From positions 78,858,343-78,922,342 of the forward strand of contig CM043950.1 of NCBI GenBank assembly GCA_014529385.2: a stretch of 64,000 bases of DNA, written 5' to 3'. Below are positions 11,420 through 21,407 of this stretch, piece by piece; position 1 is the first letter of the stretch, and every line of letters starts with the position of its first letter. Origin of the DNA: Adiantum capillus-veneris (lineage: Eukaryota; Streptophyta; Polypodiopsida; Polypodiales; Pteridaceae). The translations under genes and the position numbers were made by a program. The notes beneath the pieces were generated by a model, which saw only the letters and a program-made list of their open reading frames with translations, made no database searches and had not been told where the DNA came from.

Positions 11420-12200
11420 CCTTCAGAGACATGCCGATTGTTTCTCAAAGGGCTTACCTAGCACGTTACCTCTAGAACAGCCAAGGTATTATCCCATTGA
11501 GTTGATCCCAGGGAGCACCCCTCCAAACCAACCACCCTATAGAGTGTGTAGAGCTCAACAGGAAGAGATTATAAGCCAAGTCACTGATCTTTCAAGAAAA
11601 GGGTTCGATCGAGCATAGTTATTCCCCTTTTTGTTCACTACTGCTACTTGTGCAGAAGAAAGACAAATCTAGGAGGATGTGTATAGACTACAAGGCTCTT
11701 AATAAGTTTACCATCAAGAGCATGTTTCCAATACCCAAGATTGATTGTTTACTTGATAGATTATAAGGTTCCCCTATTTTAGTAGCATCAATCTTAAAAG
11801 TGGCTCTCATTAAATCAAGATCACTCCTCGAGGATGTGTATAGACTACAGGGCTCTTAAAAATATTATCATCAAAAACAGGTTTCCAATACCCTAGATCG
11901 ATTATATACTTAATAGATTATAGGGTTCCACCTATTTTAGTCGAATCAATCTTAAAATCGGCTATCATCATATCAAGATCACTCTTTAAGATGTATACAA
12001 GACCGCCTTCAGTACGTCCTTTGGATTGTACAAGTTTTTGGTGGTGTTGTTCGGCATTGCAAATGCTCCTGCAATGTTCAACAAGATGATGAGCAAGATC
12101 TTTCAAGAGCATAGACAATATGTGGACACATTCTTTGATAAAATCTTTGTTTTGTTCAAGACTGAAGAAGAGAATATAGAGCATCTCAACACCTGGTTTT
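11420..12200 (+). pseudogene. Ty3 reverse transcriptase relic with internal duplication
   Basis: The reading starts with a protease/RT linker (YPIELIPGSTPPNQPPYRVC), then [15 protein letters not shown]-like, FPIPKID and a FSSINLKSGSH-like block. The later part reads FLVVLFGIANAPAMFNKMM and FFDKIFVLFKT, where the catalytic YxDD box has become FFDK. Stops break the first half. A segment of about 150 bp (RMCIDYKAL to the LKSG block) occurs twice, at about 11676-11825 and 11832-11985. The enzyme would have copied element RNA into DNA. Loss of the second Asp and the stops mean it is dead. Confidence 0.75.
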
Positions 12201-12650
12201 CTTCCCTAGAAAGCAAAAGGGTGAGGAGAAGCTTTTCATGTAATCGTACATGAAGAACAAAACAATAGTACCTAATTTGTCGATCATATTGGCTCAAGTC
12301 TTGCATTGCGGAGGCAGTTGGATTCTCCTTCAGTTTTACACAAGTCTTGTTGCCACGAAAGTGGTCAATTTGATTGCAATCAAAGCCAGCACAAAAGGCC
12401 TTCCTTTGGCCATTGTTCTTAAATTTCTGCCGTGGAGGTGCGGCTAACTGCTTTCAAGTTGCGATGCTACACTTGGACTATCAAGATCTTCATAAGAATT
12501 TGATGCCAAATATCTTCCAAGTAACTAGCAACTTCAGTTCGAAGGATACATCGTTGATCTTTTATGAAACCTGGAAGGGCCCATAATATCACATACTAAG
12601 CTTTAGTAAAATGTCACAGAGTCATGATGTGGCAATAACGTCTGCAAAAG

Positions 12651-13049
12651 CAAGTTCTAGCGAGCTGATAACGTGGTAGCTGTCAGGTGCAACAGAATTG
12701 AAATGGTGAAGATCTAGGTTTTACACTTCCACTAATGTTTTACTTCCTTTCCTTGTGTTAATGATTCCTTTTAGCTTGAATGATGGTTCCTTTCACTTTT
12801 CCTTGAAGAGAGGGAATGAGAAAGAGCGGTAGATATGTGTAGAGGGAGGGAGAGAGAGAAAAGAGGAGAATGACACCCGATAGGGTCCCAACCAACCCTC
12901 TCAAGGGTCCCCACACCACTGCCAATGTGGTATTGCTTTTAATTGTTGAGCTTCATGGTGTGCATCATGTGGTCAAGGGTTCTCCATGCTCCAGAACCAC
13001 CAATTCTGATGTAAATCTTTTTAGCAGAAGAGTTTGATACGTAGTGTCA
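12651..13049. other. No gene recognised
   Basis: AT-rich sequence with a GAGAGAGA-rich patch near 12845-12865. Nothing supports coding or RNA function. Confidence 0.4.
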
Positions 13050-13420
13050 CAATCCTGACGTTGAAGCCTCTGACCTCTCCATTGTCTCATCTCATAGTGA
13101 AGCCCACATAATGTAACGCCAGAATGGCCCAATTGCATCGAGAGAAAGCAAAACCTCGGCAACAAGAATTAAAGGAGAAAAGCATAAAGAGTATTAAGAT
13201 AGACATTCACAATCACATTTCCCTCTAAGAAACTACCAAAATATAACAACCTATTGTAACAAAGATTGGTACCTACTTGATGAAGTTTGGAGACAATACA
13301 AGGTGATTATCTGAGATCCATATTGGAAAGTCTTTAGGACATAACTGCAACCGATGTAAATATCAAAAAGTGGAATATACAAGAATGGATGTATCAAGTT
13401 TGTCCTATGTCCAATTTTTG

Positions 13421-13462
<42 letters not shown>

Positions 13463-13552
13463 TCCTTCACATGGGAAGGGGGGAGTCTCATGTATGAGAT
13501 TTTGGGTCCCATGGGTCATTTTGGCCCCCCGAGGACATAAATACATCACCAT

Positions 13553-13610
<58 letters not shown>

Positions 13611-13955
13611 GAGGGCTTGTACCCTGAATACTACATAGCCAAAATCAAAGCCCATAGGCATTACAAATGAGCTGATAGTGAAATAAACCCATAAGGTATA
13701 ATAGAACAACAAACCATAGGGGAAATATAACCATGGATGTAGGGTTACAAAATAATAGGGAGATGAGAGACGAACAACTAAATGGAAATGTGTGAAGGAC
13801 GGTTATAGAGGATAGCCGCCACAAAAATAGGCCTCCCAAAACGATGAGGTCCAAAACTCTACAAAGGATCTCTGATATCACTCTATGCTCTCTGCCAAAA
13901 GGTGCTACCCAATAGCTGTGAGAAGTGGCAGCAGCAGATGGGCAGATAAGAAATC
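13050..13955. repeat. 0.9-kb direct repeat, copy 1
   Basis: It runs from CAATCCTGACGTTGAAGCCT to GGCAGATAAGAAATC and is nearly identical to 16348-17259, with only a few substitutions and small differences in CT-tract length. It contains two (CT)n tracts (about 13420-13460 and 13557-13607). The ends are not TG...CA, and the outer flanks do not match as a target duplication, so it is not a clear LTR pair. Confidence 0.85.
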
Positions 13956-14929
13956 TCTGCTTCTTTAGCATCAACACCTTCAAACTTAGCATGAGAAACC
14001 TTCACATTGTTTTGTGAGAACATCAAGAGGAACATTTCATCATGATTAAGACCTTTCTTATGATCAAACATCAGCCCCATTATCATTGTGTGAGCATAAA
14101 CAACAAGAAAGTCTTCATCCTTCAATGATATCATGAGAACAATAAAGCTTATATGAACTATATCAATTCCTTCAAGGCTTACAATGAGAAAAAGCCATAT
14201 CAACTTAGCATCATCATGAACAAACAATAACATTACTTTGCTCACAAACACATAATCATCACCTTTTTTAACATGGATAAGCATCAAAGCCCCATCATGA
14301 TTCACATAAGCACTAATTGTGTGGATAGATAAGCATATCCCATCACACAACCTTGCTTCAAGAAAATACTCATTTAGCACAACATTAGTTTGCAAGTTAG
14401 AATGCTCCACACATGCCACATTTTCTTGCTTGAAAATTTCAACATCTAGCACCACATCATGTGCAATACAAATATCCTCTTCCAAAGTAAGAGAATTTAC
14501 AAACAAATTAATGATATTTTCTTCTTCTTCAACAAGAAGTGAGAGATCATCAATTTTCTTCAATGATTTATCACAAATATCATCAAAGTAATCATTTATT
14601 TTAGAGTTGCAAATGTTAATTTCCTGAGCCATTTCTTGACATTCAACAAATAAATCTATGTCATCATCATCATCATCTTTTAAGACATTGAAATTATGCA
14701 ATTCTCCATCAAAAATAGATGGAATTTGACCCACAATGCATCGGCTAATGGTGCAAGATGTGAGTATGGAGCTACTCGGGGACTCTCCTTGGCTCTCTTG
14801 GCTCATAGGGTCCTCTCTCTTCACTCCAATCTCTATCTCGTTCTTACCATTCCCATGTTCATTATGGTCATCACCATTTATTGAGTAATCATCTACTCCC
14901 TCATCAGCTATGGTATGCCATGCTCTCAA
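13883..14929 (-). CDS. Uncharacterised acidic ORF (about 348 codons)
   Basis: An open frame of about 348 codons runs on the minus strand, in the same frame as the zinc-knuckle ORF upstream (14936-15292). A TAA and two codons separate them, and no ATG opens this part, so it probably continues that protein after a nonsense mutation. The N-terminal third is very acidic, with a six-Asp run (DDDDDD) and Glu-rich stretches. The C-terminal half is hydrophobic with repeated His/Asp (for example MFDHKKGLNHDEMFLLMFSQ). The last 24 or so codons lie in direct repeat copy 1. I do not recognise the family. A retroelement gag-like or accessory protein is possible given the knuckle, but this is unproven. Confidence 0.45.
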   Translation of the reverse strand: MRAWHTIADEGVDDYSINGDDHNEHGNGKNEIEIGVKREDPMSQESQGESPSSSILTSCTISRCIVGQIPSIFDGELHNFNVLKDDDDDDIDLFVECQEMAQEINICNSKINDYFDDICDKSLKKIDDLSLLVEEEENIINLFVNSLTLEEDICIAHDVVLDVEIFKQENVACVEHSNLQTNVVLNEYFLEARLCDGICLSIHTISAYVNHDGALMLIHVKKGDDYVFVSKVMLLFVHDDAKLIWLFLIVSLEGIDIVHISFIVLMISLKDEDFLVVYAHTMIMGLMFDHKKGLNHDEMFLLMFSQNNVKVSHAKFEGVDAKEAEISYLPICCCHFSQLLGSTFWQRA

Positions 14930-14935
14930 TAATTT

Positions 14936-15292
14936 TTAAAGAAATTTCTTTTCACGAAGCAACTCATGCAAGTTTTGAGTGTTTTGGTGCAGCTCTTTGA
15001 TTAGATTCAAATGAAAATATGCATTGTGTGTGCTCCCTCCATGTTTGTAAAACCATGCATATGCTTTGTCTACTGCATGGACAAAGTCGTCCACCCACAC
15101 CTTGGGTTTATGCAATTTGTTGTGTAAAATATCATGTTCAAGGACATAATATTGCTCCAAAAGATTTAGTGAGCAATGCCGTGCTTTGTGATCTTCATGG
15201 TCACATTGAGATGAAGGCTTATTGCGACACTTTTGCCACTTATGGTCACTTCCTCGACAAAAAATACAAGGCTTGTTACATATTGTTCCCAT
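14936..15292 (-). CDS. Small zinc-knuckle ORF (118 codons)
   Basis: The ATG at 15292 opens MGTICNKPCIFCRGSDHKWQ. Residues 9-22 form a CX2CX4HX4C zinc knuckle (C, C, H, C), the type used by retroelement gag proteins to bind RNA. A second Cys/His cluster (CDHEDHKARHC) follows. The rest is charged and helical. Upstream, in another frame (about 15300-15410), a further Cys-rich stretch (CCKACGGYQHDIERFKCM) suggests the protein once began earlier and was frameshifted. It ends at a TAA in frame with the acidic ORF that follows. The family is unknown. Confidence 0.45.
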   Translation of the reverse strand: MGTICNKPCIFCRGSDHKWQKCRNKPSSQCDHEDHKARHCSLNLLEQYYVLEHDILHNKLHKPKVWVDDFVHAVDKAYAWFYKHGGSTHNAYFHLNLIKELHQNTQNLHELLREKKFL

Positions 15293-16347
15293 GCCGTCAT
15301 TCTACATCAGCAATGACGTACTTCAAACTATGTAGCATGCACTTAAATCTTTCAATGTCATGTTGATAACCACCACAAGCTTTGCAGCAAAAAACATTTC
15401 AGGCGTAAGGATTTTTCGACCACGTACATGCACACATTTTATTTTATTTTTAATCTTTCTTATTGGAGCTCCATGGCCTGAGCATTGGAATCTTCCCTAA
15501 GCTATCAAAAAATCAAAATTTTTTTATTTATTTTTTTTTCCAACCAAGAATTGTTACCTGCATGAAATCGCAGCGCAGATATAAGCATGTCAGGCTACGG
15601 CACTGCAGTGATTTAAATCTTTTGTTTGCCACCAGTTGAGGAAATCAATTTTGGCTTGCGCAGCATCTCAGCAAAGTTTGCAGCATTGGTTAGAACAGAC
15701 GCCGCTATCATCAAGAAGGTTTTCAGATCTCTAGTGTAACTGCTTCACCATCGCTCCATTGTTACGCTGTTCAATTGCGCCACTCTGTGGGTTCAACCTT
15801 GTCAACACGCTGTGAGTGAAGGCGCTGCCTGCTTGGTGATTGCGCTCGTAGGAGGCTTGGCCACTGTGTCGGTTCATTCATTGACTATGAAAGCACAGGA
15901 AAAAAAAAAGGTTGGAGATACGGATTTCCAGGACCACTGCGTCACTTTGCAATCAGTTTGTTTTGCAAAGTTCAGCGTTATAGAGGCTTGAGCATAGGCT
16001 TGAGCATGGTCCTTCGGATGTGACGCCTCAGATCGGGAGTATAATCAACTCTCCATCACCCTCCTGATGTCTGACGCTCGTTCCCATGCCTATAGAGACA
16101 CGAACAGCAAGGATCGCCATGTGTACTTGAGGGAGAAGGTAGAGAGAGGTGGCGGTTAGAGAGAGAGCGAATGAGAGAAAACGAGAGATACGAAGAGATA
16201 CATTCATTCATTGAGACTCTCTAGATTACAAAGCATAAGTTCCCTTTATAGCTTCTCCATGCCCCTTGACACCTCTTCCTAGGTGACTCTTCATGGCTCC
16301 CTTAGACCTTAATGTAAAGGTATAGTGCACTTAATATTTATGGCTAA
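15293..16347. other. No gene recognised between zinc-knuckle ORF and repeat copy 2
   Basis: Apart from the Cys-rich remnant at about 15300-15410 (minus), I see no motif. It ends in AT-rich sequence and a GAGA-rich patch (16140-16200). Confidence 0.4.
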
Positions 16348-16718
16348 CAATCCTGACGTTGAAGCCTCTGACCTCTCCATTGTCTCATCTCATAGTGAAG
16401 CCCACATAATGTAACGCCAACATGGCCCAATTGCATCGAGAGAAAGCAAAACCTCGGCAACAAGAATTAAAGGAGAAAAGCATAAAGAGTATTAAGATAG
16501 ACATTCACAATCACATTTCCCTCTAAGCAACTACCAAAATATAACAACCTATTGTAACAAAGATTGGTACATACTTGATGAAGTTTGGAGACAATACAAG
16601 GTGATTATCTGAGATCCATATTGGAAAGTCTTTAGGACATAACTGCAACCGATGTAAATATCAAAAAGTGGAATATACAAGAATGGATGTATCAAGTTTG
16701 TCCTATGTCCAATTTTTG

Positions 16719-16762
<44 letters not shown>

Positions 16763-16852
16763 TCCTTCACATGGGAAGGGGGGAGTCTCATGTATGAGAT
16801 TTTGGGTCCCATGGGTCATTTTGGCCCCCCGAGGACATAAATACATCATCAT

Positions 16853-16914
<62 letters not shown>

Positions 16915-17259
16915 GAGGGCTTGTACCCTGAATACTACATAGCCAAAATCAAAGCCCATAGGCATTACAAATGAGCTGATAGTGAAATAAACCCATAAGG
17001 TATAATAGAACAACAAACCATAGGGGAAATATAACCATGGATGTAGGGTTACAAAATAATAGGGAGATGAGAGACGAACAACTAAATGGAAATGTGTGAA
17101 GGACGGTTATAGAGGATAGCCGCCACAAAAATAGGCCTCCCAAAACGATGAGGTCCAAAACTCTACAAAGGATCTCTGATATCACTCTATGCTCTCTGCC
17201 AAAAGGTGCTACCCAATAGCTGTGAGAAGTGGCAGCAGCAGATGGGCAGATAAGAAATC
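16348..17259. repeat. 0.9-kb direct repeat, copy 2
   Basis: The near-identical partner of 13050-13955 in the same orientation. CT tracts lie at about 16721-16760 and 16857-16911. After its right end the sequence changes to the copia-relic region, whereas after copy 1 it continues into the acidic ORF. Confidence 0.85.
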
Positions 17260-18279
17260 GGTGGTACTAGAAACCTGGGAGAAATACCCAAAACCTAGGA
17301 CCACCAAGAGGCGCACTATATGACACTGCCATTATTACATGAGGGGAAAAACAATGGCGGGAACAAGCCAAAAATGAAAAAACTACCTCACATAGACCGA
17401 GCACAACCACCAAAAGGCCCTCACTTTTTCTAAACAACTACGCGGAGATGCTGCACTAGTAGCTCCGCCAGGACCTGCCAAAGAAGTGACAAACTCTAAA
17501 ACCCCTTCTTAGCTCGTCGTCAGACTGCACAATTGCGGAGCTGCTAAGAAGTTTGTCTATCCCAGGCTTGAGAAGACAGCAAGGCAAGGCACACCTTCAT
17601 CTACTCTCCATCAAGAACTCTACTGCGTAATTGTAACTGTAACTGGCATTTGCGAGCGTCAACACTAAGCTCACACATCTGGTATTCTAGCATGTCTGAA
17701 TCCTGGAGAGTAACCCATGTGTATGAGTATCTCCACCATCTGCGCCGCATCAACTAGAGCACATTGTTGCTCCCGCAAACACGACCATGCAGCATCTGTT
17801 CCAAAGTAATCTGCCTAAGACTAGCTCGCACATCTGTTAATCCAACATGTTTGAATCTTGGAGAGTAGCCCATGTGTACGAGTATCTCCACAATCCACGC
17901 CACATCAACTGGAGCAAATTGTTGCTCCCCGCAAACACGACCATGCAACATTTGTGCCAAAATAACCTGCCTATGAGTCAATTCCAATGGGTGTGAGTCC
18001 AAATCTGAAGGAAGAGAATCAAGTCAGTACAATCCACAAACTATTGATCCTCTCTGACTTCCAGGTCAGAGGCTTTATATCGAATTGACTACCCCCCATA
18101 ATGTGGTTACCAAGACTAGGCACATAAAGAACATGGAAGATATACATTAAAGCTCTACCATCTAGAAAAAGCTCCATAGCCCCTTCACGATGTATAGAAG
18201 CCATTGATCTCTCTGAATATAACTTAACATTCACGTTGCATCATATTGTACATCAAATCATGAGAAAAAGCCATATGCC
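17260..18279 (-). pseudogene. Copia relic, part downstream of the LINE insertion
   Basis: On the minus strand, directly after the LINE target site, the frame reads HMAFSHDLM. After a frameshift comes VKLYSERSMASIHREGAMEL and FHVLYVPSLGNHIMGGSQFD, recognisable as the copia protease/gag-pre-integrase region with its LYVPSL motif. Further down (18002-17670) is a duplicated block repeating MLHGRVCG and HMGYSP. A segment at about 17330-17500 resembles 46475-46640 beyond the LINE. No intact product is possible. The upstream half of the same gene is at 46273-46480. Confidence 0.65.
17670..17985. repeat. Tandem duplication of about 155 bp
   Basis: The block with CATGTCTGAATCCTGGAGAG...GCAAACACGACCATGCA recurs at about 17826-17985. 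The minus-strand reading repeats a QMLHGRVCG motif. Confidence 0.7.
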
Positions 18280-18435
18280 ACTGAAACCTGCGCTCGCTAC
18301 TGCTTCCCGCTGCCCTGCGCTGCCCCCCTCCCCCGCCAGCCCCTGCGTGCAGCAGCCCAGCCCGCTCGTACCCCTGTTGCCCCCCTTTTCGAGCTGCCGC
18401 ACAGCCCGCCCGCTGCCTCCCTTTCGCGCCGCCAT

Positions 18436-19119
18436 CCCCCCCCCCCCCCCCCCCCATCTCCCTGCCCGCTGCCGCTTGCCCGCTGCCGCTTGTGCACCCG
18501 CCTATCCCCCCCCCCCCCTGCCTTCCTTTTTCCCTGAAGCCTCCTGCAAATTGGCTCTTGCAGCAGTCTTTTTTGGGCAGTGCTCGGCACGCTCGTTTGC
18601 AGATTCTCTCCACCGCCCGTTTTTTTGCCACAGCAGTAGACACAGATGGAGGCTCCAGCTCCACCACAGACACACTCACACGCTCCCGAAGGTTATTCTT
18701 CTGCCTCGGGTGAGTGGGGGTTGGTTTAGACAGAGTGTGGAGTATTCGGGCCTCCCAAACCAGTGCTTCATTTGTCGACAGATGGGCCATCTAGCGAAGG
18801 CATGTCCACGGAGGAGGCCTCGACCTACACCACGGCTTCGGCCCCAGCCAGCAAGGGCTGGCCAGTAGACATAGACAGAGACACAACGCATACATGCAGA
18901 GCCACCCTCTGAGCCTGGGGCTCGAACGGAGGAGGGATGGCAGCACGCCCGTGGTAGACGACGACAGGGGCCACAGCGTCAGCCTGGCACTCAAAGTGGT
19001 CCTCAGGCGCCTACTCGGCAGCAGTGGTTCCCACGGGGAACCGGTTTGGTCCTCTTGAGCAAGATGAGGTCCCCAGCTTCACCCTCGACAGCCCCTCCCC
19101 CCCCCCCCCCCCCCCCCCC
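18436..19119. repeat. Poly-C runs in LINE 5' region and ORF1
   Basis: C runs of 20 (18436-18455), 13 (18506-18518) and 23 bases (19097-19119). The last falls in proline codons of ORF1 and shifts its frame if its length varies. Confidence 0.9.
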
Positions 19120-19972
19120 AGAGTTCCCTCCCTCTTCCTCATTCTCCCCCCCGCCTACTGCCCCTCTTACCTCTACCGCTCCCTCCCGCCCCTCTTCTCC
19201 ACCGCTTCCCCCAGCTCCTTCTCCCCCCCCTCCTGCTTCAGTTCCACATGTCGACCCAGGGGGCAGGGCCTTCTCCGACCGCTAGGAGATCTCTTGGCAG
19301 CGCCTTTGCCACGAGTCGCTTAGCGAGAGAGGGACAGCCTTTCTTGCCGCCCCCTCTGTAGGTACAGACATCTCCCCTTGCAGCTATCCCTCGTGGTCTC
19401 ACGAGCATTGACATCCGACGCCGATGGGACTTCTTCGACTACGGCTTCACTCGTTTCCTCGGTGACCCCTCAACAGACCATGAGGCAGTCTGCTTCAGGG
19501 TCCATGTTCTGACCCTTGCCGCTAGGGGGACAGAGGCCTTGGACTCAACAGTTGGCTTCTCCTTCCCCCTTTGCGGTAGGGACCAGACACAGTGGACTCT
19601 CGACTCAGTGTTGGGATGGTTGCACACACAGGTCCTAGAGTTCTCTCACCACACGGGAGAACTAGGAGTTACAGACATGCTCCAGACTTTGCAAGTTTAC
19701 GGTGACATCTTCAGAGTCAGCAGGATGTAGACACATTGTGGTTTACTTCTTTGCTGATACACAGTGCTTGCCATGCTATGTATACATTCATGAGGACTCC
19801 TGGACAGAGGAGGTTGCTTTACGTTTGGTCGCTCTGCTTGGGCTTGGGCCAGGCAGTGGTTGCAGTCACGCCTATCTAGAGGACGCTCTGATGCGGATTA
19901 CTCCCCATCCAAGCCAGCCTCGAAGATAGCCCGTCTAGCTGCTGCGACAACATCTGTTCTCTCTCGCTCCCC
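18644..19972 (+). pseudogene. LINE ORF1 (nucleic-acid-binding protein), frameshifted
   Basis: A plausible start is the ATG at 18644 (MEAPAPPQTHSHAPEG). A CCHC knuckle (CFICRQMGHLAKAC, 18764-18805) follows in another frame, with an Arg/Pro-rich stretch after it. Later sections are proline-rich across the C23 run, then a less biased region (19380-19930) in several frames. Plant L1 ORF1 proteins bind LINE RNA and usually carry such a knuckle. The gene needs at least two frame corrections, so it is dead. It lies directly upstream of ORF2, which starts at 19973. Confidence 0.65.
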
Positions 19973-20168
19973 ATGAGGATCGTCTCATGGAACGTGCAGG
20001 GACTAGGTGGACCCCAGTTTCAGCGTCAGCGGGGCCGACTGCATCAGGAGCTTCAGCGTTGCCTTGTGGGAGGAGAGATTGATCTCCTTATGCTTCAGGA
20101 CCACCATCTGTGTGACAACCGCATTAGACGTTGTGGTCAGCTCTTGCGTGGACGATATGATACTGTTT
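19973..20168 (+). pseudogene. LINE ORF2, endonuclease N-terminus (cut by element B)
   Basis: The ATG at 19973 opens MRIVSWNVQGLGG, the first motif of APE-type LINE endonucleases (the Asn is a metal-site residue). It continues with QRGRLHQELQ and DLLMLQDHHL, where the usual LQE has become LQD. The frame is cut at 20168 by element B. It resumes at 41967 after the 5-bp flank. This enzyme would nick the target to start reverse transcription. Confidence 0.85.
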
Positions 20169-21388
20169 TGTAGGTGCAGCCGAAATGAATGTTTGCGCTT
20201 TGCTCAAGATGAGTGCTCCGAACTGTGCTCAAGGTTCCTTTTGTTCTTATGGCAGGTAGAGCCTTCCGTTCTTAATGAGAGAATGCTATGATCACAAACA
20301 AAGGGAGTGGACACTGTGCGTGCAAGTGTATGAGACTGAGAAATACAGAGAGAAGAGAGATACGACACCGGAGACGTTGTAAAACCCTCCTCCGAAGGCC
20401 TCACTCTCGTCGGCGAGAGTGGTCTACTTATGATTGCACAATCTCGTACAAATGGAATGCATGAGACTGATGCAAGTCTAGGCTATGTTGACGATGACGA
20501 CGGTGACGACGAAGTCGACCTAAGGGCTGAAATTTGCAATCTTCCTACTGCTGTCCAAAACCGCTATGGACTGAAATCTGCTGCGGGTCCAAAAACGCTG
20601 ATCTTTGGGGCTGTTTCTGTGGGTCTTTGTTGCTGAAATTCTGCAGGTTTAGGGCTAAAAACTGAGGTTCATTAAGGCTGAAAACTGAGGTTCTTACCAG
20701 GCTGAATCTACTACTTCTTTATAGGCTGAATCTGCTACTCTTCTATTGCTGAAAATCGGCGAAGGCTGAGATCTGCAAAGGCTAAGGTCTTCAAAAACGC
20801 TAGGGCTGATATTCTGCAAAAACGCTAGGTGAGATCTTCTGCTGGCGAGGATACTGATGCAAAACGCTAGGCACTGGGGGTTGCTGGCGATGATGTGCTG
20901 GTGCAAAAACGCCACGCAATGGCTAATGAAGAAACACCAAGAGAGGTTTTGCTTCTTGCTTGGAGGGAATCCACCAAGTGGTCTTGTTGAGAAGTTGCCT
21001 ACTGAGCTTGGCTCCTGTTGCCTCTTCTGCCATTTAGTGCTAGTCTAGGTTTGCTTATATACAAACTTACTCAATTTGCCCTACCTACTTTTAAACAAAA
21101 GTCACTTAAAAATAATAAGTAAAAAATATCAAAAATTAGGTAAAATAGGCTAAATGCACTGAAAAATTCCCCTGAAGGATTCTAATGGATTCTGATGGGA
21201 ATGCTTATAATCATGCTGTGTGCAACCAAAGGATATGCATCTATACTAAGTGACTGGGCATGCACAGTCTACAAATAGACTCACAAAAGTGCTAGATCAC
21301 TTCTAATCTATACTGACTGGACTGAACTGAACCCTTGCTATGTTGTAGCTTGTCCACGGACACATAGGGTTGGATGTGTCACGTGACA
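20169..21388 (-). repeat. 3' LTR of element B
   Basis: 1220 bp. On the minus strand it starts with the 12-bp palindrome TGTCACGTGACA (21388-21377) and ends at 20169. It carries a GACGACG-type triplet-rich patch and many AAAACGCTAGG-like motifs (20520-20920). Confidence 0.9.
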
Positions 21389-21407
21389 TCCCCTCCTTTT
21401 CAAAGTG
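21389..21407 (-). other. Polypurine tract of element B
   Basis: On the minus strand CACTTTGAAAAGGAGGGGA directly precedes the 3' LTR. The same sequence precedes the 3' LTR of D at 57192-57210. Confidence 0.85.

Noticed and set aside
13394-13712. Arg/Glu and Ser/Leu ORFs; also at 16549-16931 and 61578-62513
   Set aside because: Created by (CT)n and (CA)n tracts.
13050-17259. Direct repeats as a standard LTR pair
   Set aside because: No TG...CA ends, no matching outer flanks, and no primer or polypurine site recognised.
18236-18790. Gly/Ala-rich minus ORFs
   Set aside because: Antisense to the GC- and poly-C-rich LINE 5' region.
19024-19323. Proline-rich plus ORFs as a separate gene
   Set aside because: They are frames through the C23 run of LINE ORF1.
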